Part shown: positions 29,392-37,666 of the stretch, piece after piece
How the letters are laid out: each line of letters starts with the position of its first letter
Position numbering within the stretch: position 1 is the stretch's first letter
DNA from: Pseudomonas sp. VD-NE ins
Lineage (GTDB): Bacteria > Pseudomonadota > Gammaproteobacteria > Pseudomonadales > Pseudomonadaceae
DNA: 64,000 nt
NCBI RefSeq assembly: GCF_031882575.1
Contig: NZ_CP134772.1
Location: forward strand, 1,197,001-1,261,000
Direction: 5' to 3'
Translations under genes and position numbers: made by a program
The notes under the pieces: model-generated
Databases searched by the model: none
The model's input: the letters and a program-made list of their open reading frames with translations, nothing else
What the model was told of the DNA's origin: nothing

Positions 29392-30768
29392 ATGTTTGAA
29401 AACTTAACCGACCGTCTCTCGCAGACGCTGCGCCATGTCACTGGCAAGGCGAAGCTGACCGAGGACAACATCAAAGACACCCTGCGTGAAGTGCGCATGG
29501 CGTTGCTCGAAGCCGACGTCGCCCTGCCGGTGGTCAAGGACTTCGTCAATTCGGTCAAGGAGCGCGCTGTCGGCACCGAGGTGTCGCGCAGTCTGACGCC
29601 GGGCCAGGCGTTCGTGAAGATCGTCCAGGCCGAACTCGAAAGCCTGATGGGCGCGGCCAACGAAGATTTGAACCTGAGCGCTGTGCCGCCCGCCGTGATT
29701 CTGATGGCCGGTCTGCAGGGCGCCGGTAAAACCACCACCGCTGGCAAACTGGCGCGCTTCCTTAAAGAGCGCAAGAAGAAGTCGGTCATGGTCGTGTCGG
29801 CGGACGTTTACCGCCCGGCCGCTATTAAACAGCTGGAAACCCTGGCCAACGACATCGGCGTGACGTTCTTCCCGTCCGACCTGAGCCAGAAGCCGGTCGA
29901 CATCGCCACCGCAGCTATTAAAGAAGCCAAGCTGAAATTCATCGACGTGGTCATCGTCGATACCGCCGGTCGTCTGCACATCGACGAAGAGATGATGGGC
30001 GAGATCAAGGCGCTGCACGCCGCGATCAACCCGGTCGAAACCCTGTTCGTGGTCGACGCCATGACCGGTCAGGACGCGGCCAACACAGCCAAGGCCTTCG
30101 GTGATGCGCTGCCGCTGACCGGTGTGATCCTGACCAAGGTCGACGGCGACGCCCGTGGCGGTGCCGCCCTGTCGGTACGCGCCATCACCGGCAAGCCGAT
30201 CAAGTTCATCGGTATGGGCGAGAAGAGCGAAGCGCTCGATCCGTTCCACCCTGAGCGTATCGCTTCGCGGATTCTCGGCATGGGCGACGTGCTCAGCCTG
30301 ATCGAACAGGCTGAAGCGACCCTCGACAAGGACAAGGCCGACAAACTGGCCAAGAAGCTGAAGAAGGGCAAGGGCTTCGACCTCGAAGACTTCCGCGATC
30401 AGCTGCAACAAATGAAGAACATGGGCGGTCTCGGCGGCCTCATGGACAAACTGCCGAGCATCGGCGGCGTCAACCTGTCGCAAATGGGCAATGCCCAGAA
30501 TGCCGCAGAGAAACAATTCAAACAGATGGAAGCCATCATCAATTCCATGACCCCGGCCGAGCGTCGCGACCCTGAGCTGATCAGCGGTTCGCGCAAACGT
30601 CGGATCGCCATGGGTTCCGGCACTCAGGTGCAGGACATCGGTCGCTTGATCAAGCAGCACAAGCAGATGCAGAAGATGATGAAGAAATTCACCGCCAAAG
30701 GCGGAATGGCGAAAATGATGCGCGGCATGGGCGGTATGTTGCCCGGCGGCGGCATGCCGAAAATGTAA
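29392..30768 (+). CDS. ffh: Signal recognition particle protein
   Basis: The SRP54-type GTPase binds signal sequences of nascent membrane proteins and 4.5S RNA, and docks with FtsY. The 458 residues contain the N helical bundle, the G domain with the P-loop GLQGAGKTTT, DTAGRLH and TKVDGDARGG, and a methionine-rich M domain (MKNMGGLGGLMDKL through MQKMMKKFTAKGGMAKMM) ending in a Gly/Met tail. AAGGA upstream supports ATG 29392. A large palindrome separates it from the rpsP operon. Confidence 0.98.
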   Translation: MFENLTDRLSQTLRHVTGKAKLTEDNIKDTLREVRMALLEADVALPVVKDFVNSVKERAVGTEVSRSLTPGQAFVKIVQAELESLMGAANEDLNLSAVPPAVILMAGLQGAGKTTTAGKLARFLKERKKKSVMVVSADVYRPAAIKQLETLANDIGVTFFPSDLSQKPVDIATAAIKEAKLKFIDVVIVDTAGRLHIDEEMMGEIKALHAAINPVETLFVVDAMTGQDAANTAKAFGDALPLTGVILTKVDGDARGGAALSVRAITGKPIKFIGMGEKSEALDPFHPERIASRILGMGDVLSLIEQAEATLDKDKADKLAKKLKKGKGFDLEDFRDQLQQMKNMGGLGGLMDKLPSIGGVNLSQMGNAQNAAEKQFKQMEAIINSMTPAERRDPELISGSRKRRIAMGSGTQVQDIGRLIKQHKQMQKMMKKFTAKGGMAKMMRGMGGMLPGGGMPKM

Positions 30769-30769
30769 G

Positions 30770-30927
30770 GTGTCCCGTCTCACCCATTCTGCTCACTTAT
30801 GGCGGCGTCTGATGCCCTCATGCTGCGTTGCCGCTCCTCGCCATAGCGGGCTATGACTCGTCGCGGCGCCTTGCTTGAGGGCATCAGTCACTCGCCAAAA
30901 GTGAGCGAAATGGGTGAGACGGGACAC
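30770..30927. repeat. 158-bp near-perfect palindrome between ffh and rpsP
   Basis: The ends GTGTCCCGTCTCACCCATT and AATGGGTGAGACGGGACAC (30909-30927) are exact inverted repeats. Complementarity continues inward with few mismatches (TGATGCCCTCA at 30809-30819 against TGAGGGCATCA at 30877-30887) to a core of CATAG-CGGG-CTATG centred at 30848.5. The left end begins one base after the ffh stop codon. It could form a long hairpin or cruciform, or be a MITE-like insertion. It contains no gene. Confidence 0.85.
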
Positions 30928-31078
30928 TAGAATCTCGCCGGTCGTCGCACCGGCGCAGACCCTGCAAGGACGCAGGATCAACAGCAAACCCGCACTCGGC
31001 GGGAGCTGACTGGCCGTTTTCATCGACGGCTCTATATGCAAATCTGCACGGCATGCCATAGGCGCCGGAAAAAGTCAT

Positions 31079-31106
31079 TTGCAAAAGTCCGGATATTCCT
31101 TAGAAT
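31079..31106 (+). promoter_or_regulatory. Sigma-70 promoter of the rpsP-rimM-trmD-rplS operon
   Basis: TTGCAA (31079-31084), a 16-bp spacer and TAGAAT (31101-31106) stand 73 bases before rpsP. A short hairpin, CGGGCA/TGCCCG, at about 31118-31133 lies in the leader. Confidence 0.65.
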
Positions 31107-31178
31107 ATGCGGCCTTTCGGGCACCCATGCCCGCTGTGCATTTAGATTTGCAGCACCGACTACAGGAACGATGTTCAC

Positions 31179-31430
31179 ATGCTAACAATCCGTCTTGCCC
31201 TTGGCGGCTCCAAAAAGCGCCCGTTTTACCACCTGACCGTAACCGACTCGCGTAACCCGCGTGACGGCTCCCACAAAGAACAGGTTGGTTTCTTCAACCC
31301 TGTTGCCCGTGGTCAGGAAACCCGTCTGTCCGTGAACCAAGAGCGCGTAGCCTACTGGCTGAGCGTTGGTGCACAACCTTCTGAGCGCGTTGCTCAGTTG
31401 TTGAAGGAATCTGCCAAGGCTGCGGCCTGA
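31179..31430 (+). CDS. rpsP: 30S ribosomal protein S16
   Basis: The 83-residue small-subunit protein binds 16S rRNA during 30S assembly. [24 protein letters not shown] is split by no gaps relative to the family, and FFNPVARG and [11 protein letters not shown] are standard. An AGGA-type site precedes ATG 31179. First gene of the classical rpsP-rimM-trmD-rplS operon, four bases before rimM. Confidence 0.98.
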   Translation: MLTIRLALGGSKKRPFYHLTVTDSRNPRDGSHKEQVGFFNPVARGQETRLSVNQERVAYWLSVGAQPSERVAQLLKESAKAAA

Positions 31431-31435
31431 GCAAT

Positions 31436-31972
31436 ATGAACGCGACGCCTGCTGTTGCCGATGATTTGATCGTTATTGGCAAAATTTATTCTGTTCATGG
31501 CGTTCGCGGCGAAGTGAAGGTTTATTCCTTTACGGATCCGACTGAAAACCTGTTGCAGTACAAAACCTGGACGCTCAAGCGCGAAGGCAATGTGAAACAG
31601 GTCGAGCTGGTCAGTGGACGCGGGAGCGACAAGTTCCTGGTCGCGAAGCTCAAGGGTCTTGATGATCGTGAAGAAGCTCGTCTTCTGGCCGGTTATGAGA
31701 TCTGCGTGCCGCGCAATCTGTTCGCTGAATTGACCGACGGTGAGTACTACTGGTACCAGCTGGAAGGTCTGAAGGTCATCGACACACTCGGGCAACTGCT
31801 CGGGAAAATCGATCATCTTCTGGAAACCGGCGCGAATGATGTAATGGTCGTCAAGCCTTGCGCTGGCAGCCTGGATGATCGCGAACGCCTGTTGCCCTAT
31901 ACGGAGCAATGCGTGTTGGCCGTCGACCTGGCCGCGGGCGAGATGAAGGTGGATTGGGACGCGGACTTCTAA
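31436..31972 (+). CDS. rimM: 16S rRNA processing protein RimM
   Basis: The 178-residue factor assists late 30S maturation around the head and S19. It shows the N-terminal RimM beta-barrel ([22 protein letters not shown]), then [14 protein letters not shown] and the PRC-barrel C-terminus ([13 protein letters not shown] ... [13 protein letters not shown]). It is close-packed between rpsP and trmD, with a two-base gap before the trmD GTG. Confidence 0.97.
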   Translation: MNATPAVADDLIVIGKIYSVHGVRGEVKVYSFTDPTENLLQYKTWTLKREGNVKQVELVSGRGSDKFLVAKLKGLDDREEARLLAGYEICVPRNLFAELTDGEYYWYQLEGLKVIDTLGQLLGKIDHLLETGANDVMVVKPCAGSLDDRERLLPYTEQCVLAVDLAAGEMKVDWDADF

Positions 31973-31974
31973 AC

Positions 31975-32727
31975 GTGGCTAACTTGCGCGTAGAAGTGAT
32001 CAGTTTGTTTCCCGAGATGTTTTCCGCCATCGGCGACTACGGCATCACCAGTCGTGCGGTCAAACAGGGGCTCTTGCAGCTGACCTGTTGGAATCCGCGA
32101 GATTACACGACGGATCGGCATCACACTGTGGACGATCGCCCGTTTGGCGGTGGTCCGGGCATGGTGATGAAGATCAAGCCCCTGGAAGATGCTCTGGTTC
32201 AGGCCAAGGCAGCAGCCGGGGAGGCGGCGAAGGTGATTTACCTGTCCCCCCAAGGCCGTCAACTGACTCAGTCGGCGGTACGCGAGCTGGCACAATCGGA
32301 TGCATTGATCCTGATTGCCGGCCGCTATGAAGGCATTGACGAGCGCTTTATTGAGGCTCATGTCGATGAAGAGTGGTCGATTGGCGACTATGTACTGTCT
32401 GGCGGTGAGCTGCCGGCCATGGTCCTGATCGATGCGGTTACACGACTGCTGCCTGGAGCTTTAGGGCATGCGGATTCCGCTGAGGAAGATTCCTTTACGG
32501 ATGGTCTGCTGGATTGCCCGCACTACACCCGACCTGAGGTGTATGCGGATCAGCGTGTTCCCGACGTGTTGCTGAGTGGCAATCACGCGCATATCCGGCG
32601 TTGGCGTTTACAGCAGTCCCTTGGTAGGACCTTTGAACGACGCGCCGATCTTCTGGAAAGCCGCTCGCTTTCTGGAGAAGAGAAGAAGCTGCTCGAGGAA
32701 TACATCCGCGAGCGGGACGATAGTTAA
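31975..32727 (+). CDS. trmD: tRNA (guanine37-N1)-methyltransferase
   Basis: Methylates G37 next to the anticodon, preventing +1 frameshifts. The 250 residues carry the SPOUT knot: [49 protein letters not shown], and [20 protein letters not shown]. The start is GTG 31975, two bases after the rimM stop, giving the normal [15 protein letters not shown]-terminus; the frame open from 31909 inside rimM is not used. Confidence 0.97.
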   Translation: MANLRVEVISLFPEMFSAIGDYGITSRAVKQGLLQLTCWNPRDYTTDRHHTVDDRPFGGGPGMVMKIKPLEDALVQAKAAAGEAAKVIYLSPQGRQLTQSAVRELAQSDALILIAGRYEGIDERFIEAHVDEEWSIGDYVLSGGELPAMVLIDAVTRLLPGALGHADSAEEDSFTDGLLDCPHYTRPEVYADQRVPDVLLSGNHAHIRRWRLQQSLGRTFERRADLLESRSLSGEEKKLLEEYIRERDDS

Positions 32728-32772
32728 CAACGTATCGATGGTAGATCGAACGATTTACCTTAGGAGCACAGC

Positions 32773-33123
32773 ATGACCAACAAAATCATCCTTGCACTCG
32801 AAGCAGAGCAGATGACCAAAGAAATCCCTACCTTCGCCCCAGGCGACACTATTGTCGTTCAGGTGAAAGTGAAGGAAGGCGATCGTTCCCGTCTGCAAGC
32901 GTTCGAAGGCGTTGTAATCGCCAAGCGTAACCGCGGCGTGAACAGTGCGTTCACCGTTCGTAAAATCTCCAACGGTGTTGGCGTAGAGCGTACTTTCCAG
33001 ACCTACTCCCCGCAGATCGACAGCATGGCTGTTAAACGTCGCGGTGACGTACGTAAAGCCAAGCTGTACTACCTGCGCGACCTGTCGGGTAAAGCAGCTC
33101 GCATCAAGGAAAAACTGGCTTAA
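32773..33123 (+). CDS. rplS: 50S ribosomal protein L19
   Basis: A 116-residue large-subunit protein at the 30S-50S interface. Recognised by [43 protein letters not shown], and the C-terminal [24 protein letters not shown] ahead of ATG 32773 is a strong site. Last gene of its operon; a strong terminator follows after 18 bases. Confidence 0.98.
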
Positions 33124-33141
33124 GTCCAGCTTCCGATGCAG

Positions 33142-33169
33142 AAAAAAGCAGCCTACGGGCTGCTTTTTT
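33142..33169 (+). terminator. Rho-independent terminator of the rplS operon
   Basis: AAAAAAGCAGCC / GGCTGCTTTTTT, a 12-base stem with a four-base loop and a built-in T-run. Confidence 0.93.
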
Positions 33170-33214
33170 GTTGCCTGCAATTTATTCACCGTACTTTCGT
33201 TTCAGGCCAGAACC

Positions 33215-33628
33215 ATGACCACCCGCGACCAGGAAATCGAACGCCGCACCGAACTCTCGGTGACCCGCGTAACCAAAGCCGTCTTTCCGCCGACCACCAA
33301 CCACCACAACACCCTGTTCGGCGGCACCGCGCTGGCGTGGATGGACGAAGTGTCCTTCATCACCGCCACGCGTTTCTGCCGCCTGCCGCTGGTAACCGTG
33401 TCCACCGACCGCATCGACTTCAATCATGCGATCCCGGCCGGTTCCATCGTCGAGTTGGTCGGGAAGGTGATCAAGGTCGGCAACACCAGCCTCAAGGTCG
33501 AGGTGGAAGTGTTTGTTGAAAGCATGAGCTGTGATAACCGCGAGAAGGCGATTCACGGGCAGTTCAGCTTTGTCGCCATTGATGATGACAAGCGACCGGT
33601 GCCGGTGCTGCCAGGGTTTGCGGCCTGA
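33215..33628 (+). CDS. Acyl-CoA thioesterase, YciA-like hotdog protein
   Basis: A 137-residue cytoplasmic hotdog-fold enzyme hydrolysing acyl-CoA. The signature is VFPPTTNHHNTLFGGTALAWMDEVSF, with the Asn/His and Asp positions used in catalysis, then STDRIDFNHAIPAGSIVEL and KVGNTSLKVEVEVFVE. Substrate chain length cannot be told. ATG 33215 was chosen; the upstream frame overlaps rplS and its terminator and is not coding. Confidence 0.92.
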   Translation: MTTRDQEIERRTELSVTRVTKAVFPPTTNHHNTLFGGTALAWMDEVSFITATRFCRLPLVTVSTDRIDFNHAIPAGSIVELVGKVIKVGNTSLKVEVEVFVESMSCDNREKAIHGQFSFVAIDDDKRPVPVLPGFAA

Positions 33629-33648
33629 TCTGATATCGAGTTGCGCCA

Positions 33649-33738
33649 TTCGCGAGCAGGCTCGCTCCCACAGTGATCGGGGTGAACACAATATTTGTGT
33701 CCGGCACAGAACCTGTGGGAGCGAGCCTGCTCGCGAAG
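33649..33738. repeat. REPIN, GCGAGCAGGCTCGCTCCCAC class
   Basis: Inverted pair TTCGCGAGCAGGCTCGCTCC ... GGAGCGAGCCTGCTCGCGAA between the convergent thioesterase and antiporter genes. Confidence 0.9.
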
Positions 33739-33746
33739 GCGTCAGC

Positions 33747-35555
33747 TCAGGCGCCGCTGGCCTCAGGCTGAACCAGCGCCAACAACGTCCACCCGGATCC
33801 CGGTTTCAACGCAGTCTCCGGCGTCACCACATGCACCCAGCCACTGTCATCGCGCATAAACAACAACGTAGCGCGATTACCATGCAGCGCGCGGTAATCC
33901 TCCCAGCCAAAACCATCCGTCAGCGTCGTACTGTACAACTCGGCACCCTGGCCCATCTGGCTGGCCAGTTTCGCGTAGGTGAACGCCTCGCTACCGAGTT
34001 GATTGCCACGATGCTCAAGGCTGGCGCGGTGCTTGTCGCTACGACGGCTTTCATGGCCGCTGGCCAAACCGAACAAACGCTGATGCCCAAAGTCATGCCG
34101 AAAGCGCATCGCCGCCAAGGTATTGAGTTCACCCGACGGCGACAGCGCCAGCAAATGCCCCAGCCCGACCAGATCCAGATGCGCATCCGCATGCTGCGAG
34201 GCCGGATTGCCGAAGTACGTCGGCAAACCTTCCATCCGCGCCGCACGAATATTCTCCCAGCTCGAATCGGTCAGCAGCACACGGCTGCCCAGTTGCTGTA
34301 GCGACTTGCCCAACTCCCGCGCGGGGCCGTTGGCGCCGACAATCAGGAAACCGCTCGGCGCAGGCTCCGCGACCTTCAGCAATCGCGCTAACGGTCGCGC
34401 CGTCGCGCTTTGCAAGACAACGGTGCCGATAATCACCGCAAACGTCAGCGGCACCAGCAACAGCGCCCCCTCATGTCCGGCTTCATGCAGGCGAATCGCG
34501 AAAATCGCCGACACCGCCGCTGCAACGATCCCGCGTGGCGCGATCCAGCACAGCAACGCGCGCTCACGCCAGCTCAGGCTGGAGCCGGCCGTGCTGAGCA
34601 ATACATTCAGCGGACGGGCAATCAACTGAATCACCAACAGCAGAATCAACACCAGCGGCCCCAGCCCGATCAGTGCATACAAATCCAGCCGCGCCGCCAA
34701 CAAAATGAACAACCCGGAAATCAGCAGCACGCTGAGGTTTTCCTTGAAATGCAGGATGTGCCGCACATCCACGCCTTTCATGTTCGCCAGCCACATGCCC
34801 ATCAGCGTCACCGCCAGCAGGCCGGACTCATGCATCACTTCGTTGGAGGCAATGAAAATCCCCAGCACCGCCGCCAGCGAAGCGAGGTTATGCAGATACT
34901 CCGGCAGCCATTGCCGACGGATCACCGTGCCGAGCAGCCAGCCACCGACAATGCCGAACACCGCGCCGCAGAGAATCACGCCACCAAAGGTGAACAGACT
35001 CTGCTTGAGGCCATGACCTTCAGCGCTGGCAATGATGAAGCTGTAGACCACCACGGCGAGGAGGGCGCCGATCGGATCGATGACGATGCCTTCCCAGCGC
35101 AGAATGTTGGCGATCGAGGCTTTCGGTCGTACCACGCGCAGCATCGGCACGATCACTGTCGGGCCGGTGACCAGCGTCAGGCTGCCGAACAGGATGGCCA
35201 GCATCCAGTCGAAACCGAGCAGGAAATGCGTGGCGACGGCGATGACGATCCAGGTCGAGATCGCACCAATGGTCACCAGGCGATGGACGACGCTGCCGAT
35301 CTCCTTCCACTCCGACAGGTGCAGGGTCAGGCTGCCCTCGAACAGAATCAGCGCGACGGCCAGCGACACCAGCGGCATCAACAGCGGCCCGAACATTTCC
35401 TGCGGATCGAGCCAGCCCAGCACCGGACCTACAAGAATACCGGTCAACAACAGGAACAGAATCGCCGGCAGCTTCAGGCGCCAGGCCAGCCATTGGCACC
35501 CCAGCGCCGCCGCGCCAATCCCGCCAAATGCCAAGAGAATTTGCTGCTCGTTCAT
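33747..35555 (-). CDS. Cation:proton antiporter, NhaP/CPA1-like with TrkA-N domain
   Basis: A 602-residue inner-membrane exchanger. About twelve membrane segments span residues 1-390, with LPAILFLLLTGILVGPVLGW, the ALILFEGSLTLHLSEW segment and GPTVIVPMLRVVRP. Within EGIVIDPIGALLAVVVYSF is the Asp-containing transport motif. A cytosolic TrkA-N nucleotide-binding domain follows (FLIVGANGPARELGKSL; LTDSSWENIRAARMEG). Relatives exchange Na+ or K+ for H+; the ion is not decided by sequence. Divergent from xerD; a long open frame on the opposite strand is a codon-bias shadow. Confidence 0.88.
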   Translation of the reverse strand: MNEQQILLAFGGIGAAALGCQWLAWRLKLPAILFLLLTGILVGPVLGWLDPQEMFGPLLMPLVSLAVALILFEGSLTLHLSEWKEIGSVVHRLVTIGAISTWIVIAVATHFLLGFDWMLAILFGSLTLVTGPTVIVPMLRVVRPKASIANILRWEGIVIDPIGALLAVVVYSFIIASAEGHGLKQSLFTFGGVILCGAVFGIVGGWLLGTVIRRQWLPEYLHNLASLAAVLGIFIASNEVMHESGLLAVTLMGMWLANMKGVDVRHILHFKENLSVLLISGLFILLAARLDLYALIGLGPLVLILLLVIQLIARPLNVLLSTAGSSLSWRERALLCWIAPRGIVAAAVSAIFAIRLHEAGHEGALLLVPLTFAVIIGTVVLQSATARPLARLLKVAEPAPSGFLIVGANGPARELGKSLQQLGSRVLLTDSSWENIRAARMEGLPTYFGNPASQHADAHLDLVGLGHLLALSPSGELNTLAAMRFRHDFGHQRLFGLASGHESRRSDKHRASLEHRGNQLGSEAFTYAKLASQMGQGAELYSTTLTDGFGWEDYRALHGNRATLLFMRDDSGWVHVVTPETALKPGSGWTLLALVQPEASGA

Positions 35556-35663
35556 TGATGCTCCCTGTTCCTTGAAATAGCGGGCTATGAAAGACTAGCG
35601 CCCATTCCTACAGTTCACTCTACATTTGCGCACAGTCCTTGAGGCTGTGTGACTTGAGCGCCC

Positions 35664-36560
35664 ATGCCTGCCATCGACCATCCATTGATTGACCAATTCC
35701 TCGACGCTTTATGGTTGGAGAAAGGCCTGTCCGACAACACGCGCGGCGCCTATCGCAGCGATCTGGCGCTGTTCAACGGCTGGCTGCAGGAAAAAAACCT
35801 GGAGCTGATCAACGCCGGTCGCGAGCTGATCCTTGATCATCTGGCCTGGCGTCTGGAGCAGAACTACAAACCGCGTTCCACAGCGAGATTTCTCTCCGGT
35901 GTGCGTGGGTTTTATCGCTATTTGCTGCGGGAAAAGATGATCAGCGTCGACCCGACATTGCGCGTCGACATGCCGCAACTCGGTAGGCCACTGCCCAAAT
36001 CGCTCTCAGAAGCCGATGTGGAAGCATTGTTGAAGGCCCCGGATTTGAGTGAAGCGATCGGCCAGCGTGACCGCGCCATGCTGGAAGTGTTGTACGCCTG
36101 TGGGCTGCGTGTGACCGAACTGGTCAGTCTGACGCTGGAGCAAGTCAATTTGCGTCAGGGCGTGCTGCGGGTGATGGGCAAGGGCAGCAAGGAACGGCTG
36201 GTGCCGATGGGCGAGGAGGCGATTGTCTGGATCGAGCGCTACATGCGCGATGGCCGTGGCGAACTGCTCGGCGGTCGGCCCAGCGATGTGCTCTTCCCCA
36301 GTCAGCGCGGCGAGCAGATGACCCGCCAGACGTTCTGGCACCGGATCAAGCATCAGGCCAAGGTCGCGGGGATCGGCAAGTCGCTGTCACCGCACACCTT
36401 GCGTCATGCGTTTGCCACACACTTGCTCAACCACGGCGCGGACTTGCGCGTGGTGCAGATGTTGCTCGGCCACAGCGACCTCTCCACCACGCAAATCTAC
36501 ACCCACGTCGCCCGCGCCCGATTGCAGGATCTGCACGCCAAACACCACCCGCGCGGCTGA
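35664..36560 (+). CDS. xerD: Site-specific tyrosine recombinase XerD
   Basis: Resolves chromosome dimers at dif together with XerC. It is 298 residues, the standard length. The catalytic set is complete: Arg149, Lys173, His244, Arg247, His270 and the nucleophile Tyr279, in CGLRVTELVSL, SPHTLRHAFATHLLNHGADL and LGHSDLSTTQIYTHV. The N-terminal SAM-like core-binding domain starts at LIDQFLDALWLEKGLS. It stands alone on a housekeeping position upstream of dsbC, so it is the chromosomal XerD and not an integrase. Confidence 0.96.
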   Translation: MPAIDHPLIDQFLDALWLEKGLSDNTRGAYRSDLALFNGWLQEKNLELINAGRELILDHLAWRLEQNYKPRSTARFLSGVRGFYRYLLREKMISVDPTLRVDMPQLGRPLPKSLSEADVEALLKAPDLSEAIGQRDRAMLEVLYACGLRVTELVSLTLEQVNLRQGVLRVMGKGSKERLVPMGEEAIVWIERYMRDGRGELLGGRPSDVLFPSQRGEQMTRQTFWHRIKHQAKVAGIGKSLSPHTLRHAFATHLLNHGADLRVVQMLLGHSDLSTTQIYTHVARARLQDLHAKHHPRG

Positions 36561-36574
36561 CTCCATACCTCCCC

Positions 36575-36653
36575 CTGTAGGAGCTGCCGAAGGCTGCGAT
36601 CTTTTGATCTTAAAAACAGAATCAAAAGATCGCAGCCTTCGGCAGCTCCTACA
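36575..36653. repeat. REPIN, GTAGGAGCTGCCG class
   Basis: Inverted REP pair (CTGTAGGAGCTGCCGAAGG and complement) around a short A-rich loop between xerD and dsbC. Confidence 0.9.
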
Positions 36654-36802
36654 TAAGGCGGGGGTGATGAGTGGCGACAGGCGCATTCGGCCACCGTGAC
36701 CTTATGTGTTAGGCTTTGCCGGTTTGCACGATGGACGGTTATGACCCGGTGTTCCGGCACGGGCGTTCTGATCGTTCCATTTGTCCGCCTTCAGGAGTTC
36801 TC

Positions 36803-37534
36803 ATGCGTCTGACCCAGATTTTCGCCGCCGCAGCCATTGCGTTGGTCAGCACCTTTGCCGTCGCCGATGACGCGGCCGACAAAGCCATTCGTCAAAGCCT
36901 GGAAAAACTCGAACTCGAGGTTCCGGTCGAAAGCATCAGCGCCAGCCCGTTGCCGGGCATGTACGAAGTCAAACTCAAAGGCAGCCGCGTGCTCTACGCC
37001 AGCGCCGATGGCCAGTACATCGTTCAGGGTTACCTGTTCCAGCTCAAGGACGGCAAACCGGTCAACCTGACCGAGAAGACCGAACGCCTGGGCATCTCCA
37101 AACTGATCAATGCCATTCCGGTGGCCGAAACCGTTGTCTACCCGGCCGTGGGCGAAACCAAATCGCACATCACCGTGTTCACCGACACCACCTGCCCTTA
37201 CTGCCACAAGCTGCATGCCGAAGTGCCTGAGCTGAACAAGCGCGGCATCGAAGTGCGCTACGTCGCGTTCCCGCGCCAGGGTCTGAACTCGCCGGGTGAC
37301 GAGCAGTTGCAAGCCGTGTGGTGCTCGAAAGACAAGAAAGCCGCCATGGACAAAATGGTCGATGGCAAGGAAATCAAGGCCGCCAAGTGCGATAACCCGG
37401 TTTCCAAGCAGTTCGCCCTAGGTCAGTCGATCGGCGTGAACGGTACACCGGCCATCGTTTTGGCTGACGGACAAGTGATTCCGGGCTACCAGCCTGCGCC
37501 ACAAGTCGCCAAACTGGCACTGGGCGCGAAGTAA
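36803..37534 (+). CDS. dsbC: Thiol:disulfide interchange protein DsbC
   Basis: The periplasmic disulfide isomerase, kept reduced by DsbD. The 243 residues start with a signal peptide ending near residue 20 (AAAAIALVSTFAVA). A dimerisation domain follows, then a thioredoxin fold with active site CPYC in DTTCPYCHKLHAEVP and the cis-Pro loop GVNGTPAIVL. ATG 36803 has AGGAG eight bases upstream; the frame open from 36716 has no such site. Precedes hom as in other pseudomonads. Confidence 0.96.
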   Translation: MRLTQIFAAAAIALVSTFAVADDAADKAIRQSLEKLELEVPVESISASPLPGMYEVKLKGSRVLYASADGQYIVQGYLFQLKDGKPVNLTEKTERLGISKLINAIPVAETVVYPAVGETKSHITVFTDTTCPYCHKLHAEVPELNKRGIEVRYVAFPRQGLNSPGDEQLQAVWCSKDKKAAMDKMVDGKEIKAAKCDNPVSKQFALGQSIGVNGTPAIVLADGQVIPGYQPAPQVAKLALGAK

Positions 37535-37568
37535 ATTCGCATCGTCACGGTCAGCCGCTGACGATCAT

Positions 37569-37652
37569 GGCCTGGCGGCCACATCGCCGGGCCATCAATA
37601 GAGAGCCGCGAGCACGCGGTTGTTTTCCGGCCGACCCCGCGTCGGCCGTTTT
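37569..37652 (+). terminator. Three consecutive hairpins between dsbC and hom
   Basis: Hairpin 1 at 37569-37592 (GGCCTGGCG/CGCCGGGCC). Hairpin 2 at 37606-37626 (CCGCG-AGCA-CGCGG followed by TTGTTTT). Hairpin 3 at 37628-37652 (CGGCCGAC-CCCGC-GTCGGCCG followed by TTTT). The last two resemble terminators and the final one ends only 14 bases before the hom GTG. They may end dsbC transcription or attenuate hom. Confidence 0.6.
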
Positions 37653-37666
37653 ATGGGGAGTTCACA

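Noticed and set aside
30793..31084. Short minus-strand frames across the ffh-rpsP palindrome
   Set aside because: Created by the palindrome and lacking start signals; the region is repeat and promoter.
34410..35558. 382-codon frame opposite the cation antiporter gene
   Set aside because: His/Gln/Arg-rich translation without domains; opposite a full-length transporter.
35664..36560. Tyrosine recombinase considered as an integrase of a mobile island
   Set aside because: Length, catalytic set and housekeeping neighbourhood (dsbC, hom) identify chromosomal XerD; no attachment sites are visible.
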